A stretch of DNA of 64,000 nt from Microtetraspora malaysiensis (GTDB lineage Bacteria > Actinomycetota > Actinomycetes > Streptosporangiales > Streptosporangiaceae), in contig NZ_BBYJ01000010.1 of assembly GCF_001528665.1 (NCBI RefSeq), positions 248,001-312,000 on the forward strand, written 5' to 3'. The notes under the pieces are model-generated. The model had not been told where the DNA came from and ran no database searches. It saw nothing but the letters and a program-made list of their open reading frames with translations. Positions 1 to 8,414 of the stretch are shown here, one piece after another (the stretch's first letter is position 1; every line of letters starts with the position of its first letter). Position numbers and translations under genes: made by a program.

Positions 1-2
1 CG

Positions 3-1001
3 GGCGCCTACGACGAGAAGCAGGGCGGACACAGCCGGGAGGCCGCCTTCTTCGCCTACACGGTGATGACTACCGTCGATGACATCTCGCTGCATGACGC
101 GACCCGTGTCCACCTTGGGGAACTCGCCGGTTCGTACGCCCCGGAGATCACCCTGGGCGCCGACATCGAAGCCGTGGACGCGACCATGGACAGCGCTCGG
201 TTGCCCTCCCCCGGAGTGTTCGAGCCTGTTCTCGTTCCAGGGTTGCGGGGCGCGTTCCGGCTAAGCCCCAAGGACACGTTCCGGTTCCTGACCACCTTCG
301 CGGCCCAGGCCGAATCGCGAGTTCCGTTCGACGCGGGGATGGGCGAACTCACCCAACGGCTCCTTCCCAGGGTGTCCCAACTGACAAAGAAGGGAGACCC
401 CTCTGCGATGCACGCTCTCTTCAAAATGCTCGGCAACACCCGAGGTTTCGAACTTGCCGCCGCCGTACGGGTGCTCACGCCGAAAGATAAGGCGGCCAAG
501 AGCGCACACGACGCAGAGAGCTTTGTGATCGGCACGGCGATGGGAATCGTCGGTTTTGCCCCTCCGTTCGGTGCCGTGATCTGGACCGGGCTCTCCACCG
601 GAGCGTCCGCGTACTACACGTGGATGCACGAGCCGGAAAAGGATACAGAAGAGCTCCAGAAGCTCATCTCATTCGAAGTACTGGGCCGCAAGCACAACAT
701 CACCGGCCTCCTCATGGAGCAAGGTTTCACACCACGGGTTCCTCCTGCCCAGACCTCCCACGGCAAGGGGTCTCTTATCACAGACAAGAACGGCTCTCTC
801 TTGCCTTTCGTTGAGATCAACAAGCATGGCGAGAATGGCCGTCAGGCTCTCGATCAATGGTTGATCGACAATGGGATGGGAACTTCCCAGACCCACACCC
901 TGGGCTACCTGTCAAGCACCGAAGCAGACTTTTTCGAGGGGAACAGGAACACCGGATACCAGCGGGCGCTCGCCTACGAGGGAAAACTTACGACAGACTG
1001 A
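3..1001 (+). CDS. C-terminal part of a large protein of a WXG100-type locus (partial)
   Basis: The frame is open through the left window edge (it reads GAYDEKQGGHSREAAFFAYTV before the first methionine), so the real start lies outside. About 333 residues are visible. They hold a hydrophobic helix pair (near VIGTAMGIVGFAPPFGAVIW) followed by a charged tail. In style this resembles the C-terminal halves of long actinobacterial proteins encoded near WXG100 proteins (DUF6571/TPR-region type); a WXG100-like gene lies 0.5 kb downstream. The family assignment is only a resemblance. The stop overlaps the tail of the opposing lipoprotein gene by 14 bp. Confidence 0.6.
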   Translation, partial: GAYDEKQGGHSREAAFFAYTVMTTVDDISLHDATRVHLGELAGSYAPEITLGADIEAVDATMDSARLPSPGVFEPVLVPGLRGAFRLSPKDTFRFLTTFAAQAESRVPFDAGMGELTQRLLPRVSQLTKKGDPSAMHALFKMLGNTRGFELAAAVRVLTPKDKAAKSAHDAESFVIGTAMGIVGFAPPFGAVIWTGLSTGASAYYTWMHEPEKDTEELQKLISFEVLGRKHNITGLLMEQGFTPRVPPAQTSHGKGSLITDKNGSLLPFVEINKHGENGRQALDQWLIDNGMGTSQTHTLGYLSSTEADFFEGNRNTGYQRALAYEGKLTTD

Positions 1002-1443
1002 GACACTCCGTCTCCCCCCGGACCACGTACCGCCCTGTCACCGAATCCAAGACCAGAACAGTCCTGGTCACCTCATTCACCAAACGGAACGGCTTCGCCA
1101 TAGGATCCGAAAAATGGTACTTATGGTCGGCTGTGCGTCCTAACGCGCCGACCAGCAAATCGTTCATAGAGCCAGGGTCCATCTCCGGCTCAGCGCCCTC
1201 TCCGGTGGCGGCGAAGGTGCGTTTCGCCCTGTCCTCTCCGCAGGGGATGTCCTTCCCGCCGGGATCCGTTACCCGGACATTCAGCGCACCGCGTTCCTTG
1301 AGAAGTCGCAAAACGTGGGTTTGCAGGGTCGCCGCGGCTTCGGCCACCGTGGGTTCCCGCTCCCCGCAGGCGACCACGAGCAGGGCGAGCACCGAGACCG
1401 CTCCAACGAGCCGCGCGGGAGAGCTGTGACGAGAACGGGACAT
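988..1443 (-). CDS. Small lipoprotein of unknown function
   Basis: 151 residues. The N-terminus has basic residues, then a hydrophobic stretch ending in a lipobox (LLVVAC, lipidated Cys at residue 26), so the product should be tethered to the outer face of the membrane. The start is fixed by a GGAGG ribosome site eight bases upstream. The mature part has no family I recognise; it contains a CGEDRAKR segment that may form a disulfide with the late Cys in ETECLSLS. It is convergent with the preceding large gene and divergent from the WXG100-like gene, so it may belong to the same secretion-type locus. Confidence 0.72.
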   Translation of the reverse strand: MSRSRHSSPARLVGAVSVLALLVVACGEREPTVAEAAATLQTHVLRLLKERGALNVRVTDPGGKDIPCGEDRAKRTFAATGEGAEPEMDPGSMNDLLVGALGRTADHKYHFSDPMAKPFRLVNEVTRTVLVLDSVTGRYVVRGETECLSLS

Positions 1444-1525
1444 GAAATATCCTCCGAGTCTGGCCGCCTGAGCGCACGATCTCATATGGGCCGGGGGACT
1501 GCACACGCCATTCCGGAGAGGAAAG

Positions 1526-1825
1526 GTGAGGTGTTTGACGGCGAACCCTGATGACATGGTGCCGAACCCTCGCAAGCAGGAACTTTTGCGAGCGCTGGAA
1601 AAGGTGCGCATGCATGCCAGGCAACTGGAGGCGGCGCTCGACCCGCCGCATGCGACCTTCACCGGGAAGACGGTCTGGGTGGGGCCGCAGGCGCGGGCGT
1701 TCGCGGACGAACTGACCCAAAGGCGGGCGCGACTGCGGTCGCTCATCCAGCGGATCGTCAGCGACCTGGAGGCCGAGTTCATGGCCACGCCTGAGAAGGT
1801 GAGGCGATCGCCAACCGCGTACTGA
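1526..1825 (+). CDS. WXG100-like small helical protein
   Basis: About 99 residues, predicted to be two long helices separated by a turn containing VWVGPQA, which is the layout of WXG100/ESAT-6-like proteins (helix-WxG-helix). Such proteins are exported as dimers by type VII systems. The GTG start has GGAG seven bases upstream; a TTG at 1535 with GGTGAGG is the alternative. No partner gene or EccC-type ATPase is visible here, so secretion is inferred only. It lies 82 bp from the start of the divergent lipoprotein gene. Confidence 0.62.
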   Translation: MRCLTANPDDMVPNPRKQELLRALEKVRMHARQLEAALDPPHATFTGKTVWVGPQARAFADELTQRRARLRSLIQRIVSDLEAEFMATPEKVRRSPTAY

Positions 1826-1915
1826 GACCGGCAGAGCTCCCCCACGCAGCTTGATCTCGACGCTTCGTCTGTTCCATCGCGCTCCTCGCAGATAGGAACA
1901 GGCTGTCTCGGGTGG

Positions 1916-2212
1916 TCATCGGACATGACCAAGCAGGATGTTCGTCCACAGCCGCCGGGCAGGGACGGCGCGGAGCCACTCGCTCTCCGTGACAACGGCG
2001 CCGTCGGCGGCGCGATAGTGGCGGCGGACGAAGAGCAGGCCCCCGGCCTGGCACAGCTCATAGACGATGTCCTGGCATTCGCAGGTGTGCTCAAGCACCC
2101 GGATCCGAATCGCACGCGGGTGACACTCTCGCCATTCCAGCCTTTCCCCGCCGGCCTTCGGGTGTGCGGGGTGGACGCCGTGATACCCGGCGGGCAACTC
2201 GTCGATTGCCAT
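1916..2212 (-). CDS. Conserved hypothetical protein next to a GntR regulator
   Basis: 98 residues starting MAIDELPAGYHG, with an AGGAGGTGA ribosome site upstream. The body (ECHPRAIRIRVLEHTCECQ, then LCQAGGLLFVRRHYR) contains a CEC triad and two aromatic/basic beta-like segments. I recognise the type as small proteins that accompany HTH-only GntR regulators in streptomycetes and relatives, but no biochemical function is known to me. It shares its direction with the frameshifted small gene upstream and probably its promoter. Confidence 0.65.
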   Translation of the reverse strand: MAIDELPAGYHGVHPAHPKAGGERLEWRECHPRAIRIRVLEHTCECQDIVYELCQAGGLLFVRRHYRAADGAVVTESEWLRAVPARRLWTNILLGHVR

Positions 2213-2484
2213 GCCGGTCGTCACCTCCTCACTGTGAAGCGTCGTCGTAATCCGTGGTGGCCCCCGCAGAGAAGCACTCGGGGGCGGGCGGCTCTGCGGG
2301 GCGGCGCCCGCCGACGGGATAGGGAAGGCGCCGCCGGCAGGCGCGGTACAGCGGTGGCCTCCTCGCCCACCCCCAGTGCGCAGGGAGGCCACCAGTCCAA
2401 AAGCCCCGGCCAGCGGACCATCCCGCTCTTGGGGCCGAACTTCCAACTTGTGCGGCGCCTGAAAGCCAGGCGGTCTGCGTACGG

Positions 2485-2692
2485 TCACCGGCGAGCTTCT
2501 TGGGCGCGCAGGAGGGCGAGGAAGGCCGGAAGGTCATCAGCGCAGGCCGTCTGTTGAAGCCCGGTTCCGATCTCCGAAGGAGAGTCGCTCACCGCGCCTG
2601 GTGGCGTAGAAGGCGCCCGCATCGCTACGGAAGAACACCCATGCGGGGAAGCGGTCCCGCACCTCGTCGAGGTCGCAGCCGACTGTTGACAT
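2485..2692 (-). pseudogene. Small conserved hypothetical gene broken by a frameshift
   Basis: The first part reads MSTVGCDLDEVRDRFPAWVF then FRSDAGAFYATRRGERLSFG, and stops early at 2537. A second frame on the same strand continues with the expected ending, CADDLPAFLALLRAQEARR, and a stop at 2485-2487. Together they rebuild one small family member of the type '..RFPAW..SDAG..YATR..ADDL..LL'. The break lies near 2557-2562 in a GCCCGG run, so one extra base would explain it. It may be a real pseudogene or a sequencing error. No clear ribosome site precedes the ATG at 2692; it may be leaderless. Confidence 0.6.
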
Positions 2693-2724
2693 GAGACCAG
2701 AGTAGGAAGATTTGGCGAGCTTGT

Positions 2725-2744
2725 CTATAGGGCACCATAGGGCC
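2725..2744. promoter_or_regulatory. Direct-repeat element between the two divergent GntR-locus genes
   Basis: ATAGGGC occurs at 2727-2733 and again at 2737-2743, ten base pairs apart, that is one helical turn. It lies in the 95-bp gap between the frameshifted small gene and the GntR gene, so it could be the regulator's own binding site. There is no experimental support. Confidence 0.3.
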
Positions 2745-2787
2745 ATCCGGAAGACGATGGGGAATCACCGATTCCTACAGTGGTGCT

Positions 2788-3060
2788 GTGATCGAGTTCC
2801 GCGAGGATCAGCCCAGGTGGGAGCAGGTAGCCAGGGTGATCCGCGACCGCATCGTGGTGGGTGAGTACCGCCCGGGATCACGGGTGCCCAGCGAAAACGA
2901 CCTCATGCAAGAGTTCGGCATCGCCCGCATGACTGCCCATAAGGTGATGCGGGCTCTCCGCGCCGAAGGCACCATCTACACAGTCCGGGGCATGGGAAGC
3001 TTCGTCGCGCAACCGGACGGACAGACCGGTACCAACGACCCCGTAGAAGTCGACGAGTAA
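2788..3060 (+). CDS. GntR-family regulator, DNA-binding domain only
   Basis: 90 residues, almost entirely a GntR winged helix-turn-helix: an N-terminal helix (EQVARVIRDRIVVGEYRPG), then the recognition part SENDLMQEFGIARMTAHKVM and a wing (YTVRGMGSFVA). There is no effector domain, only an 18-residue acidic tail. Regulators of this short form are common on actinobacterial plasmids and islands. The GTG start has no ribosome site, and a TACAGT -10-like hexamer lies a few bases upstream, which suggests a leaderless transcript. Confidence 0.85.
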   Translation: MIEFREDQPRWEQVARVIRDRIVVGEYRPGSRVPSENDLMQEFGIARMTAHKVMRALRAEGTIYTVRGMGSFVAQPDGQTGTNDPVEVDE

Positions 3061-3318
3061 TCCACACCCGGCAACCGCAGCGGTCTGTGTAGGCCATCGT
3101 GAAGCGCCGTCGGCGGCAGCCAGCGCGACCTTGGGGCGCTGAACCAACTGCTATGACTGGGCGCGCGATCGGGCCGACTGCTCCAGCAACGTCTGTTGAT
3201 CGTCATTCCACGCCGCCGTGAATGGCTGCGCGTCGGCGTGCCCCTGGACGTGTCTAGCGCGGTTGATCATTGCGGCAGCGGGTGAGCGCGCCAGGTATGG
3301 GTACGGCAAGATGCCGTC

Positions 3319-3924
3319 ATGGCTTCCCCGCGCACAACCTCCAGTGCCCGAACGACCCTCACAGTCCACCAGATCAAGGTCACGCTGGCCGGGTCACGGC
3401 CGCCGATCTGGCGGCGTTTGGAAGTCCCGTCCGCGATCACGCTGCGCGCGCTGCACGACGTCATGCAAGCTGCCTTCGGCTGGGAGGACTACCACATGTG
3501 GGTCTTCGAAAGCCCGTTGGGCCGCTACGGCGCCACCGACCGCGAACTGCGGATCAACAGCGCCTCCGCCAAGCGACTCAACCAGGTAGCCCCCGGACAG
3601 GGAGACCGGCTCAGCTACACCTACGACTTCGGGGATGACTGGGAGCACACCATCGTCGTCGAGGCCGTCACCACACCCGAGCCCGGCATCGCCTACCCAC
3701 GTTGCCTCACCGGCCGCCGGGCCTGCCCACCCGAGGACTGCGGCGGTATCTGGGGCTACGACTACCTCCTTGAGATCCTCGCCGATCCCAAGCACGAAGA
3801 GCATGAGGATCGGCTGGAATGGCTCGGCCTCGACTCAGCCGACCAGTTCCACCCCGCCGCCTTTGACCTGGCTCGTACAAACGCCGCGGTATCCAGCCTG
3901 GCTGCAATCCTCATCAAGGAGTGA
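3319..3924 (+). CDS. Plasmid pRiA4b ORF-3 family protein
   Basis: 201 residues. The signature of the family is clear: VTLAGSRPPIWRRLEVPSA near the start, LHDVMQAAFGWEDYHMWVF, then YTYDFGDDWEHTIVVE, and a region with two cysteines (CLTGRRACPPEDCGG). The family was named from an Agrobacterium plasmid and is widespread on mobile DNA; its function is unknown. The neighbouring HTH-only GntR gene fits an accessory origin for this strip. Confidence 0.88.
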   Translation: MASPRTTSSARTTLTVHQIKVTLAGSRPPIWRRLEVPSAITLRALHDVMQAAFGWEDYHMWVFESPLGRYGATDRELRINSASAKRLNQVAPGQGDRLSYTYDFGDDWEHTIVVEAVTTPEPGIAYPRCLTGRRACPPEDCGGIWGYDYLLEILADPKHEEHEDRLEWLGLDSADQFHPAAFDLARTNAAVSSLAAILIKE

Positions 3925-4022
3925 TCGCGCCCCGGCCAGCCGGTAGGGGCCCTGGCACGATCAACCCGGCGCAGCACTGGCTCGCCCGCGTTCCGACATG
4001 GGGACGACGGTCTCCCACGAGG

Positions 4023-4054
4023 CCCGCTCTCCGACTACGGAGCCGGAGAGCGGG
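4023..4054. terminator. Hairpin between pRiA4b-type gene and aldehyde dehydrogenase
   Basis: Perfect 11-bp arms (CCCGCTCTCCG and CGGAGAGCGGG) with a 10-base loop lie in the 231-bp gap between convergent genes. There is no T-tract. It could end transcription from both sides. Confidence 0.4.
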
Positions 4055-4155
4055 TCGACAGGCATGCCCGGGTCGTGTTTCGTGGATCCATTTGGCCGGC
4101 CGCGGTCGCCCGGATGGCCCCTCGCGACGTGGCCGCCGAAGCCACGAAACCCTTC

Positions 4156-5553
4156 CTAGGCGGGGCGGAAGGAGTCCCTGGCCTGGGGGGCGGCGTGCTT
4201 GATCATGAGGTGCCGGGTGACCGAGTACTCCTGGACCGCCTCCTGGCTCATGTCCTTGCCGAAGCCGCTGCCCTTGACGCCGCCGTGCGGCGCCTCGGAG
4301 GCGATCGGCAGGTGGTCGTTGATCCAGGTGACGCCGACGTCGAGGCGGTGCGACACGCGCAGCGCCCGGGACACGTCCGTCGACCAGACCGACGAGGCCA
4401 GGCCGTACTGCGTGTCGTTGGCGAGGCGGACCGCCTCGTCCTCGGAGTCGAACGGCACCGCGACCAGCACGGGACCGAAGATCTCGCCCTGAACGATCTC
4501 GCTGGACTGGTCGGCGTCCGCGATGAGGGTGGGCGCGTAGTAGAAGCCCGGCCCGTCCAGCGGCGCGCCGCCGCAGACCACGCGGCCGGAGGCGCGCGTG
4601 ATGAAGCCGTGCACCCGGTCGCGGTGGGCCTGCGAGATCAGCGGGCCGATGTCCGAGCCCTCCTCCCACGGGTCGCCGGGCCGCACCCGGGAGAGCGCGT
4701 CGCGCAGCGCCTCGACGCCTTCGGCGTACCGGGAGCGCTCGATGTAGACGCGGGTGGCGGCGGTGCAGTCCTGCCCGGTGTTGTACGTGGCGCCCATGGC
4801 GACGCCGAACGCCATGTCCTCAAGGGAGGCGTCGGCGAACACCAGCGCGGGCGCCTTGCCGCCGAGCTCCAGGTGGACCCGCTTGAGACCGTCCACCGCG
4901 CCCTGCATGACGGCCCGGCCGGTCGCCGTGGAGCCGGTGACGCTGACCATGTCCACGCCGGGGTCGGTGACGAGGGCCTGCCCGACTTCGGCGTCGCCGG
5001 TCACCACCTGCAGCAGCCCCTCGGGGGCGCCCGCCTTGGCGAACAGCTCGGCCAGCCGGAGCGTGCTGCGCGGCGTCTGCGGCGCGGGCTTGATGACGAC
5101 CGCGTTGCCCGCGGCGAGGGCCGGGCCGATCTTCCAGATCCCCATGATGAAGGGGAAGTTCCACGGCGCGATCGAGCCGACGACGCCGACCGGCCGCCTG
5201 ATCAGCACGGACGTGTAGCCGGCGCTGAGCACACCCGCGCCGGTCCCGTCGAGCGAGCGTCCGGCTCCCGCGAAGAACCGCAGGTTGTCCACGCCGAACG
5301 GCAGCTCGCCATCACGGAACACTGGGGCCGGCTTTCCGGTCTCCTCGACCTCGAGCCGGGTCAGCTCCTCGGCGTCCTGCTCCACCAGGTCGGCGAAGCG
5401 CAGCAGCACCCGCGCCCGCTCGGCCGGGGTGGTCTCCCGCCACTCCTCGAAGGCAGCACGCGCGGCTCGTACGGCCGCCGCCACGCCCTCGGGCGACGTG
5501 TCCGGCACGTCCTCGACGGGCCGGCCGTTCGCGGGATTGATCAGGGTAGCCAT
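4156..5553 (-). CDS. NAD-dependent aldehyde dehydrogenase, aminoaldehyde type
   Basis: 465 residues, a full-length ALDH. General-base Glu229 lies in LELGGK, the nucleophile Cys263 in NTGQDCTAATR, and the NAD-binding turn is SVTGSTATGRAV. Start MATLINPANG is preferred because GAGGA lies six bases upstream; a farther ATG at 5568 lacks a site. It follows the FAD oxidoreductase gene by 96 bp, so the likely substrate is an aminoaldehyde such as 4-aminobutanal made by that oxidase, giving GABA. Substrate choice is inferred from context; betaine-aldehyde dehydrogenases look very similar. Confidence 0.85.
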   Translation of the reverse strand: MATLINPANGRPVEDVPDTSPEGVAAAVRAARAAFEEWRETTPAERARVLLRFADLVEQDAEELTRLEVEETGKPAPVFRDGELPFGVDNLRFFAGAGRSLDGTGAGVLSAGYTSVLIRRPVGVVGSIAPWNFPFIMGIWKIGPALAAGNAVVIKPAPQTPRSTLRLAELFAKAGAPEGLLQVVTGDAEVGQALVTDPGVDMVSVTGSTATGRAVMQGAVDGLKRVHLELGGKAPALVFADASLEDMAFGVAMGATYNTGQDCTAATRVYIERSRYAEGVEALRDALSRVRPGDPWEEGSDIGPLISQAHRDRVHGFITRASGRVVCGGAPLDGPGFYYAPTLIADADQSSEIVQGEIFGPVLVAVPFDSEDEAVRLANDTQYGLASSVWSTDVSRALRVSHRLDVGVTWINDHLPIASEAPHGGVKGSGFGKDMSQEAVQEYSVTRHLMIKHAAPQARDSFRPA

Positions 5554-5594
5554 GCCATCCTCTTTCATCGGTCACGATGGACCTGCGGACATTC

Positions 5595-5621
5595 GCCACA
5601 AATGCGGCAAATGTCGCAAAT
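5595..5621. repeat. Three 9-bp direct repeats upstream of the aldehyde dehydrogenase gene
   Basis: GCCACAAAT, GCGGCAAAT and GTCGCAAAT follow each other without a gap. They lie about 40 bp upstream of the aldehyde dehydrogenase start, in the 96-bp gap after the FAD oxidoreductase. A TATAAC hexamer lies just upstream on the minus strand. They may be regulator sites or a leader element for a second promoter. Confidence 0.45.
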
Positions 5622-5649
5622 TGCCTAAGTTATACGTTCACCGTGGATA

Positions 5650-7023
5650 TCAACTGTCGAAACCGACGCCGAAGCGGTCGAGCAGGCGCAGCCACGGCCC
5701 GCGACGACCCGCGTTCTCGTCCGCCCGGGCCAGCGCCCGCCGGGTGACCTCGACCACCGGCCAGCGCAGCGGCTCCGGCGGGAACGGCACCGGCAGGCGG
5801 CGCACCATCCGCAGCCCGGTCCGCCTCGTCGAACGGCGGGCCAGCAGGTCGAGACCGACCAGCGCGCCGAACCGGGAAGCGCCGACACCGAGCCCCGTGT
5901 AGCCCAGCGCGTACGCCACCCTGCCGCCCATGGCGGTGCCGAAGAACGGGGTGAACCGGCTGGTCGAGTCGATCGCTCCGCCCCACTTGTGGGTGAACCG
6001 CACTCCGTCGAGCTGGGGGAACGTCTCGAAGAAGTGCCGCGCGAGCACTTCGTGCGTGGCGTCGCGCTGTTCGCTCCCCGAGCCGCCGAAGTTGTAGATG
6101 GCGTCGTAGCCGCCCCACAGGATCCGGCCGTCGGACGTCAGCCGGTAGTAGTGGAACTGGTTGCCCGCGTCGGTGAGGCCCTGCCCCTCCGCCCAGCGCA
6201 GCGACGCGCGCTGCGACTCCGACAGCGGCTCGGTGGCCAGCACGTAGTCCCAGACCGGCAGCACGAAGTTGCTCAACCTGCGCAGCGGCGGCGGATACGC
6301 GTTGGTGGCCAGCAGCACCTGCGCCGCGTCGATCACGCCGGAGCCGGTGGTGACATGGATCTTGGCTCCGGAACGTTCCAGACCCGTGACCGCCGTCTTC
6401 TCGTAAACCCGGACACCGAGCCGCTCGGCCACTCTGACCAGGCCCCAGGCCAGCTTGGCCGGGTCCAGGATGCCGCCGGTGCCGCGCAGCCGCAGCCCGC
6501 CGAGGTACGTCGGCGAGTCCACGTCGGCGCGCATCTCGTCACGGTTGAGGAAGACCGCGTCCTCACCGTGCTCGCGGTGCAGCCGCTCGGCTTCCTTGAG
6601 CTCGGCGACGTGGTGCGCGGCGACCGCGACCGTCGTCTTGCCCAACAGGCGCAGGTCGGCGTCGATGTCGTGGGCCTCGACGAACGCGGCGATGGCCGCG
6701 AGGTTCTCCCGGCCGAGGGCGAGCAGCGTACGCATCTCGTCGGGCCACAGCTTCAGCCCCTGGCTGAGCCCGTGGGTGAGCGAGTCGGAGATGAACCCGC
6801 CGTTGCGCCCGGTCCCGCCGTACGCGATCGACTTCGCCTCGACCAGGACCACGTCACAGGCCGGGTTCTCCTCCTTCGCCAGCACGGCGGCCCAGAGGCC
6901 GGTGAAACCACCGCCGACGATGAGCAGGTCGGCGGTGGTCCGTCCGTCAAGCGGGTGATACGCCGGCGCCCCGGGCCTGTCGGTCCAGAAGACCCGGGGA
7001 GCGGCGTCCTTCAGTGCTTTCAC
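5650..7023 (-). CDS. FAD-dependent amine oxidoreductase (DAO/PuuB-like)
   Basis: 457 residues. An N-terminal dinucleotide fold has VGGGFTG at residues 36-42, and a GGTGRNGGF motif follows, as in gamma-glutamylputrescine oxidase and related DAO-fold enzymes. The C-terminal part has GGAIDSTSRFTPFFG and GYTGLGVGASRFGA, the FAD-contacting end. Such enzymes oxidise an amine to an aldehyde with release of ammonia and H2O2. Its ATG overlaps the stop of the upstream glycosyltransferase (ATGA), so the two are translationally coupled. The exact amine substrate is unknown. Confidence 0.85.
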   Translation of the reverse strand: MKALKDAAPRVFWTDRPGAPAYHPLDGRTTADLLIVGGGFTGLWAAVLAKEENPACDVVLVEAKSIAYGGTGRNGGFISDSLTHGLSQGLKLWPDEMRTLLALGRENLAAIAAFVEAHDIDADLRLLGKTTVAVAAHHVAELKEAERLHREHGEDAVFLNRDEMRADVDSPTYLGGLRLRGTGGILDPAKLAWGLVRVAERLGVRVYEKTAVTGLERSGAKIHVTTGSGVIDAAQVLLATNAYPPPLRRLSNFVLPVWDYVLATEPLSESQRASLRWAEGQGLTDAGNQFHYYRLTSDGRILWGGYDAIYNFGGSGSEQRDATHEVLARHFFETFPQLDGVRFTHKWGGAIDSTSRFTPFFGTAMGGRVAYALGYTGLGVGASRFGALVGLDLLARRSTRRTGLRMVRRLPVPFPPEPLRWPVVEVTRRALARADENAGRRGPWLRLLDRFGVGFDS

Positions 7024-8297
7024 TTGGCGGCGATCTTCTCAATCACGTCGGCGGCGACGCGCAGGCCGTCCCGGCGCCGGATCTCCGCGCCGTGGGCGGC
7101 CAGCCGCTCACGCAGCTCGGTGTCGCCCAGCAGGCGGTCGAGGGCACCGGCCAGCTGCTCGTCGGTGAACTTGTAGGTGTCGAGGCGGACGCCGTAGCCC
7201 TTCTCGTGCACCCGCTGGGCGTTGTCGTACTGGTCCCAGAACAGCGGCAGCAGGATCATCGGCTTGCCGAAGTGCAGCGCCTCGGTGGTGGTGTTGTTGC
7301 CACCGTGGGTGATGACGAGGTCCACCTGCGGGATGATCGCCGCCTGCGGCACGAACTCGGCGCCCCACATGTTCGGGGCCAGCTCGATCTCCTCGTGCAG
7401 CGGGCCCTTGGAGACGATGAACCGGTACGGCGTCTTGGCCAGCACCGAGATCACGCGACGCATCAGCTCGACGTCGGCGGAGCCCAGCGAGCCGAGCGAG
7501 AAGTAGACCCAGGGGCCGTCCCCCGGGATCTCGGGGAGGGTGAACTCGTCATCCGTCTCACGCACCGACGAGTCGAGCCGGGTCCACGTCGGGCCGAGGG
7601 GACGCTCGTCGGTATAGTCCACGATCTCCGGGAACACGTACAGGTTCGCGTCTCCCTCCTGGATGAACTCCAGGTCGGGCAGCGGCGGAGCGCCCTGTTC
7701 GACGACCCACTCGTTGAACGCGGTGTAGATCTCGCGGTGGGTCCGGTCGTACTCGGCGCGGAAGGCGTCCCACTCGCTCCTGTCGTCGGCGGGCAGGCCG
7801 GAGTAGGCCGGAGCGATGTCGGCGCCCTTCACCTCAAGCGGGTTGCAGGAGACGATGCGCACGAACGGCTTGCCGGCCGTGAGCAGCGCGGGGAAGGAGA
7901 TGACGTTGTCCTCGACGATCACGTCCGGCTGGACGCGCTCGATGATGGCCTTGAGCTGCGGCTCGCAGTACTTCACGCCGTCGATCAGTGCGTCCCAGAT
8001 CGGCTTGGTGACCGTCTCCTGCTGCGCGAAGGTGCTCTTCCGGTACTCCGGCGCGGTGTCGCGGATGAAGTCCTTCCAGAACTGGCCCGCGTCCTGCTCC
8101 TCCTCGGCCGGCGGCGCGAGGTCGACCAGGTCCTCCTCGAAGCCGAGGGCCTCCAGCTTGCCCTTCCACGACGCCTCCGCCGCGAAAACCACGCGGTGAC
8201 CGCGCTTGCGCAGGACGTCTCCGATGCCGATGCAGTTGTTCGTCGGCCCGTACGCGCTCTCGGGCATGAAAAGGATAGTCAGCTGCTTGTCTGTCAT
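7020..8297 (-). CDS. GT1 (MGT/UGT-like) glycosyltransferase
   Basis: 425 residues, GT-B fold. The C-terminal nucleotide-sugar signature is at about residues 323-358: PQVDLVITHGGNNTTTEAL, then FGKPMILLPLFWDQYDN. The N-terminal acceptor half starts LTILFMPESAYGPTNN. Relatives include macrolide glycosyltransferases and UDP-glucuronosyltransferases. A GGGAG ribosome site precedes the ATG. It is the first gene of the leftward operon with the FAD oxidase and aldehyde dehydrogenase, which is an unexpected partner set. It might glycosylate an amine, or detoxify a compound; neither is shown. Confidence 0.88.
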   Translation of the reverse strand: MTDKQLTILFMPESAYGPTNNCIGIGDVLRKRGHRVVFAAEASWKGKLEALGFEEDLVDLAPPAEEEQDAGQFWKDFIRDTAPEYRKSTFAQQETVTKPIWDALIDGVKYCEPQLKAIIERVQPDVIVEDNVISFPALLTAGKPFVRIVSCNPLEVKGADIAPAYSGLPADDRSEWDAFRAEYDRTHREIYTAFNEWVVEQGAPPLPDLEFIQEGDANLYVFPEIVDYTDERPLGPTWTRLDSSVRETDDEFTLPEIPGDGPWVYFSLGSLGSADVELMRRVISVLAKTPYRFIVSKGPLHEEIELAPNMWGAEFVPQAAIIPQVDLVITHGGNNTTTEALHFGKPMILLPLFWDQYDNAQRVHEKGYGVRLDTYKFTDEQLAGALDRLLGDTELRERLAAHGAEIRRRDGLRVAADVIEKIAAK

Positions 8298-8316
8298 CTC
8301 CGGACTCCCTGGCTTG

Positions 8317-8332
8317 TTGAACCGTGATTCAA
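8317..8332. promoter_or_regulatory. Operator palindrome between glycosyltransferase and TetR genes
   Basis: TTGAACC-GT-GATTCAA, with six of seven arm bases matching. It lies 20 bp upstream of the glycosyltransferase start, downstream of a TTGACG -35-like hexamer on the minus strand, so binding would block the promoter. An almost identical site lies before the sugar kinase gene at 12856-12871. The adjacent TetR protein is the likely binder. Confidence 0.65.
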
Positions 8333-8414
8333 ATAGGTATCTAGCGCGCCGTCAATAGCTGGGACATTATGGGTGGGCCAGTTGTTGTCGTACGTTCAAA
8401 TCGGATGGGATGGA

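Noticed and set aside
988-2115. 375-residue extended lipoprotein
   Set aside because: The extra N-terminus is arginine/serine-rich antisense sequence; the internal ATG at 1443 has a good ribosome site and begins a lipoprotein signal.
2229-2484. Gene in the gap between the two small GntR-locus genes
   Set aside because: Frames here are short, Arg/Pro-rich and without a ribosome site or recognisable family.
4075-5628. Long plus-strand frame opposite the aldehyde dehydrogenase
   Set aside because: Arg/Asp/Val-rich composition with no domain; the minus strand holds a complete dehydrogenase.
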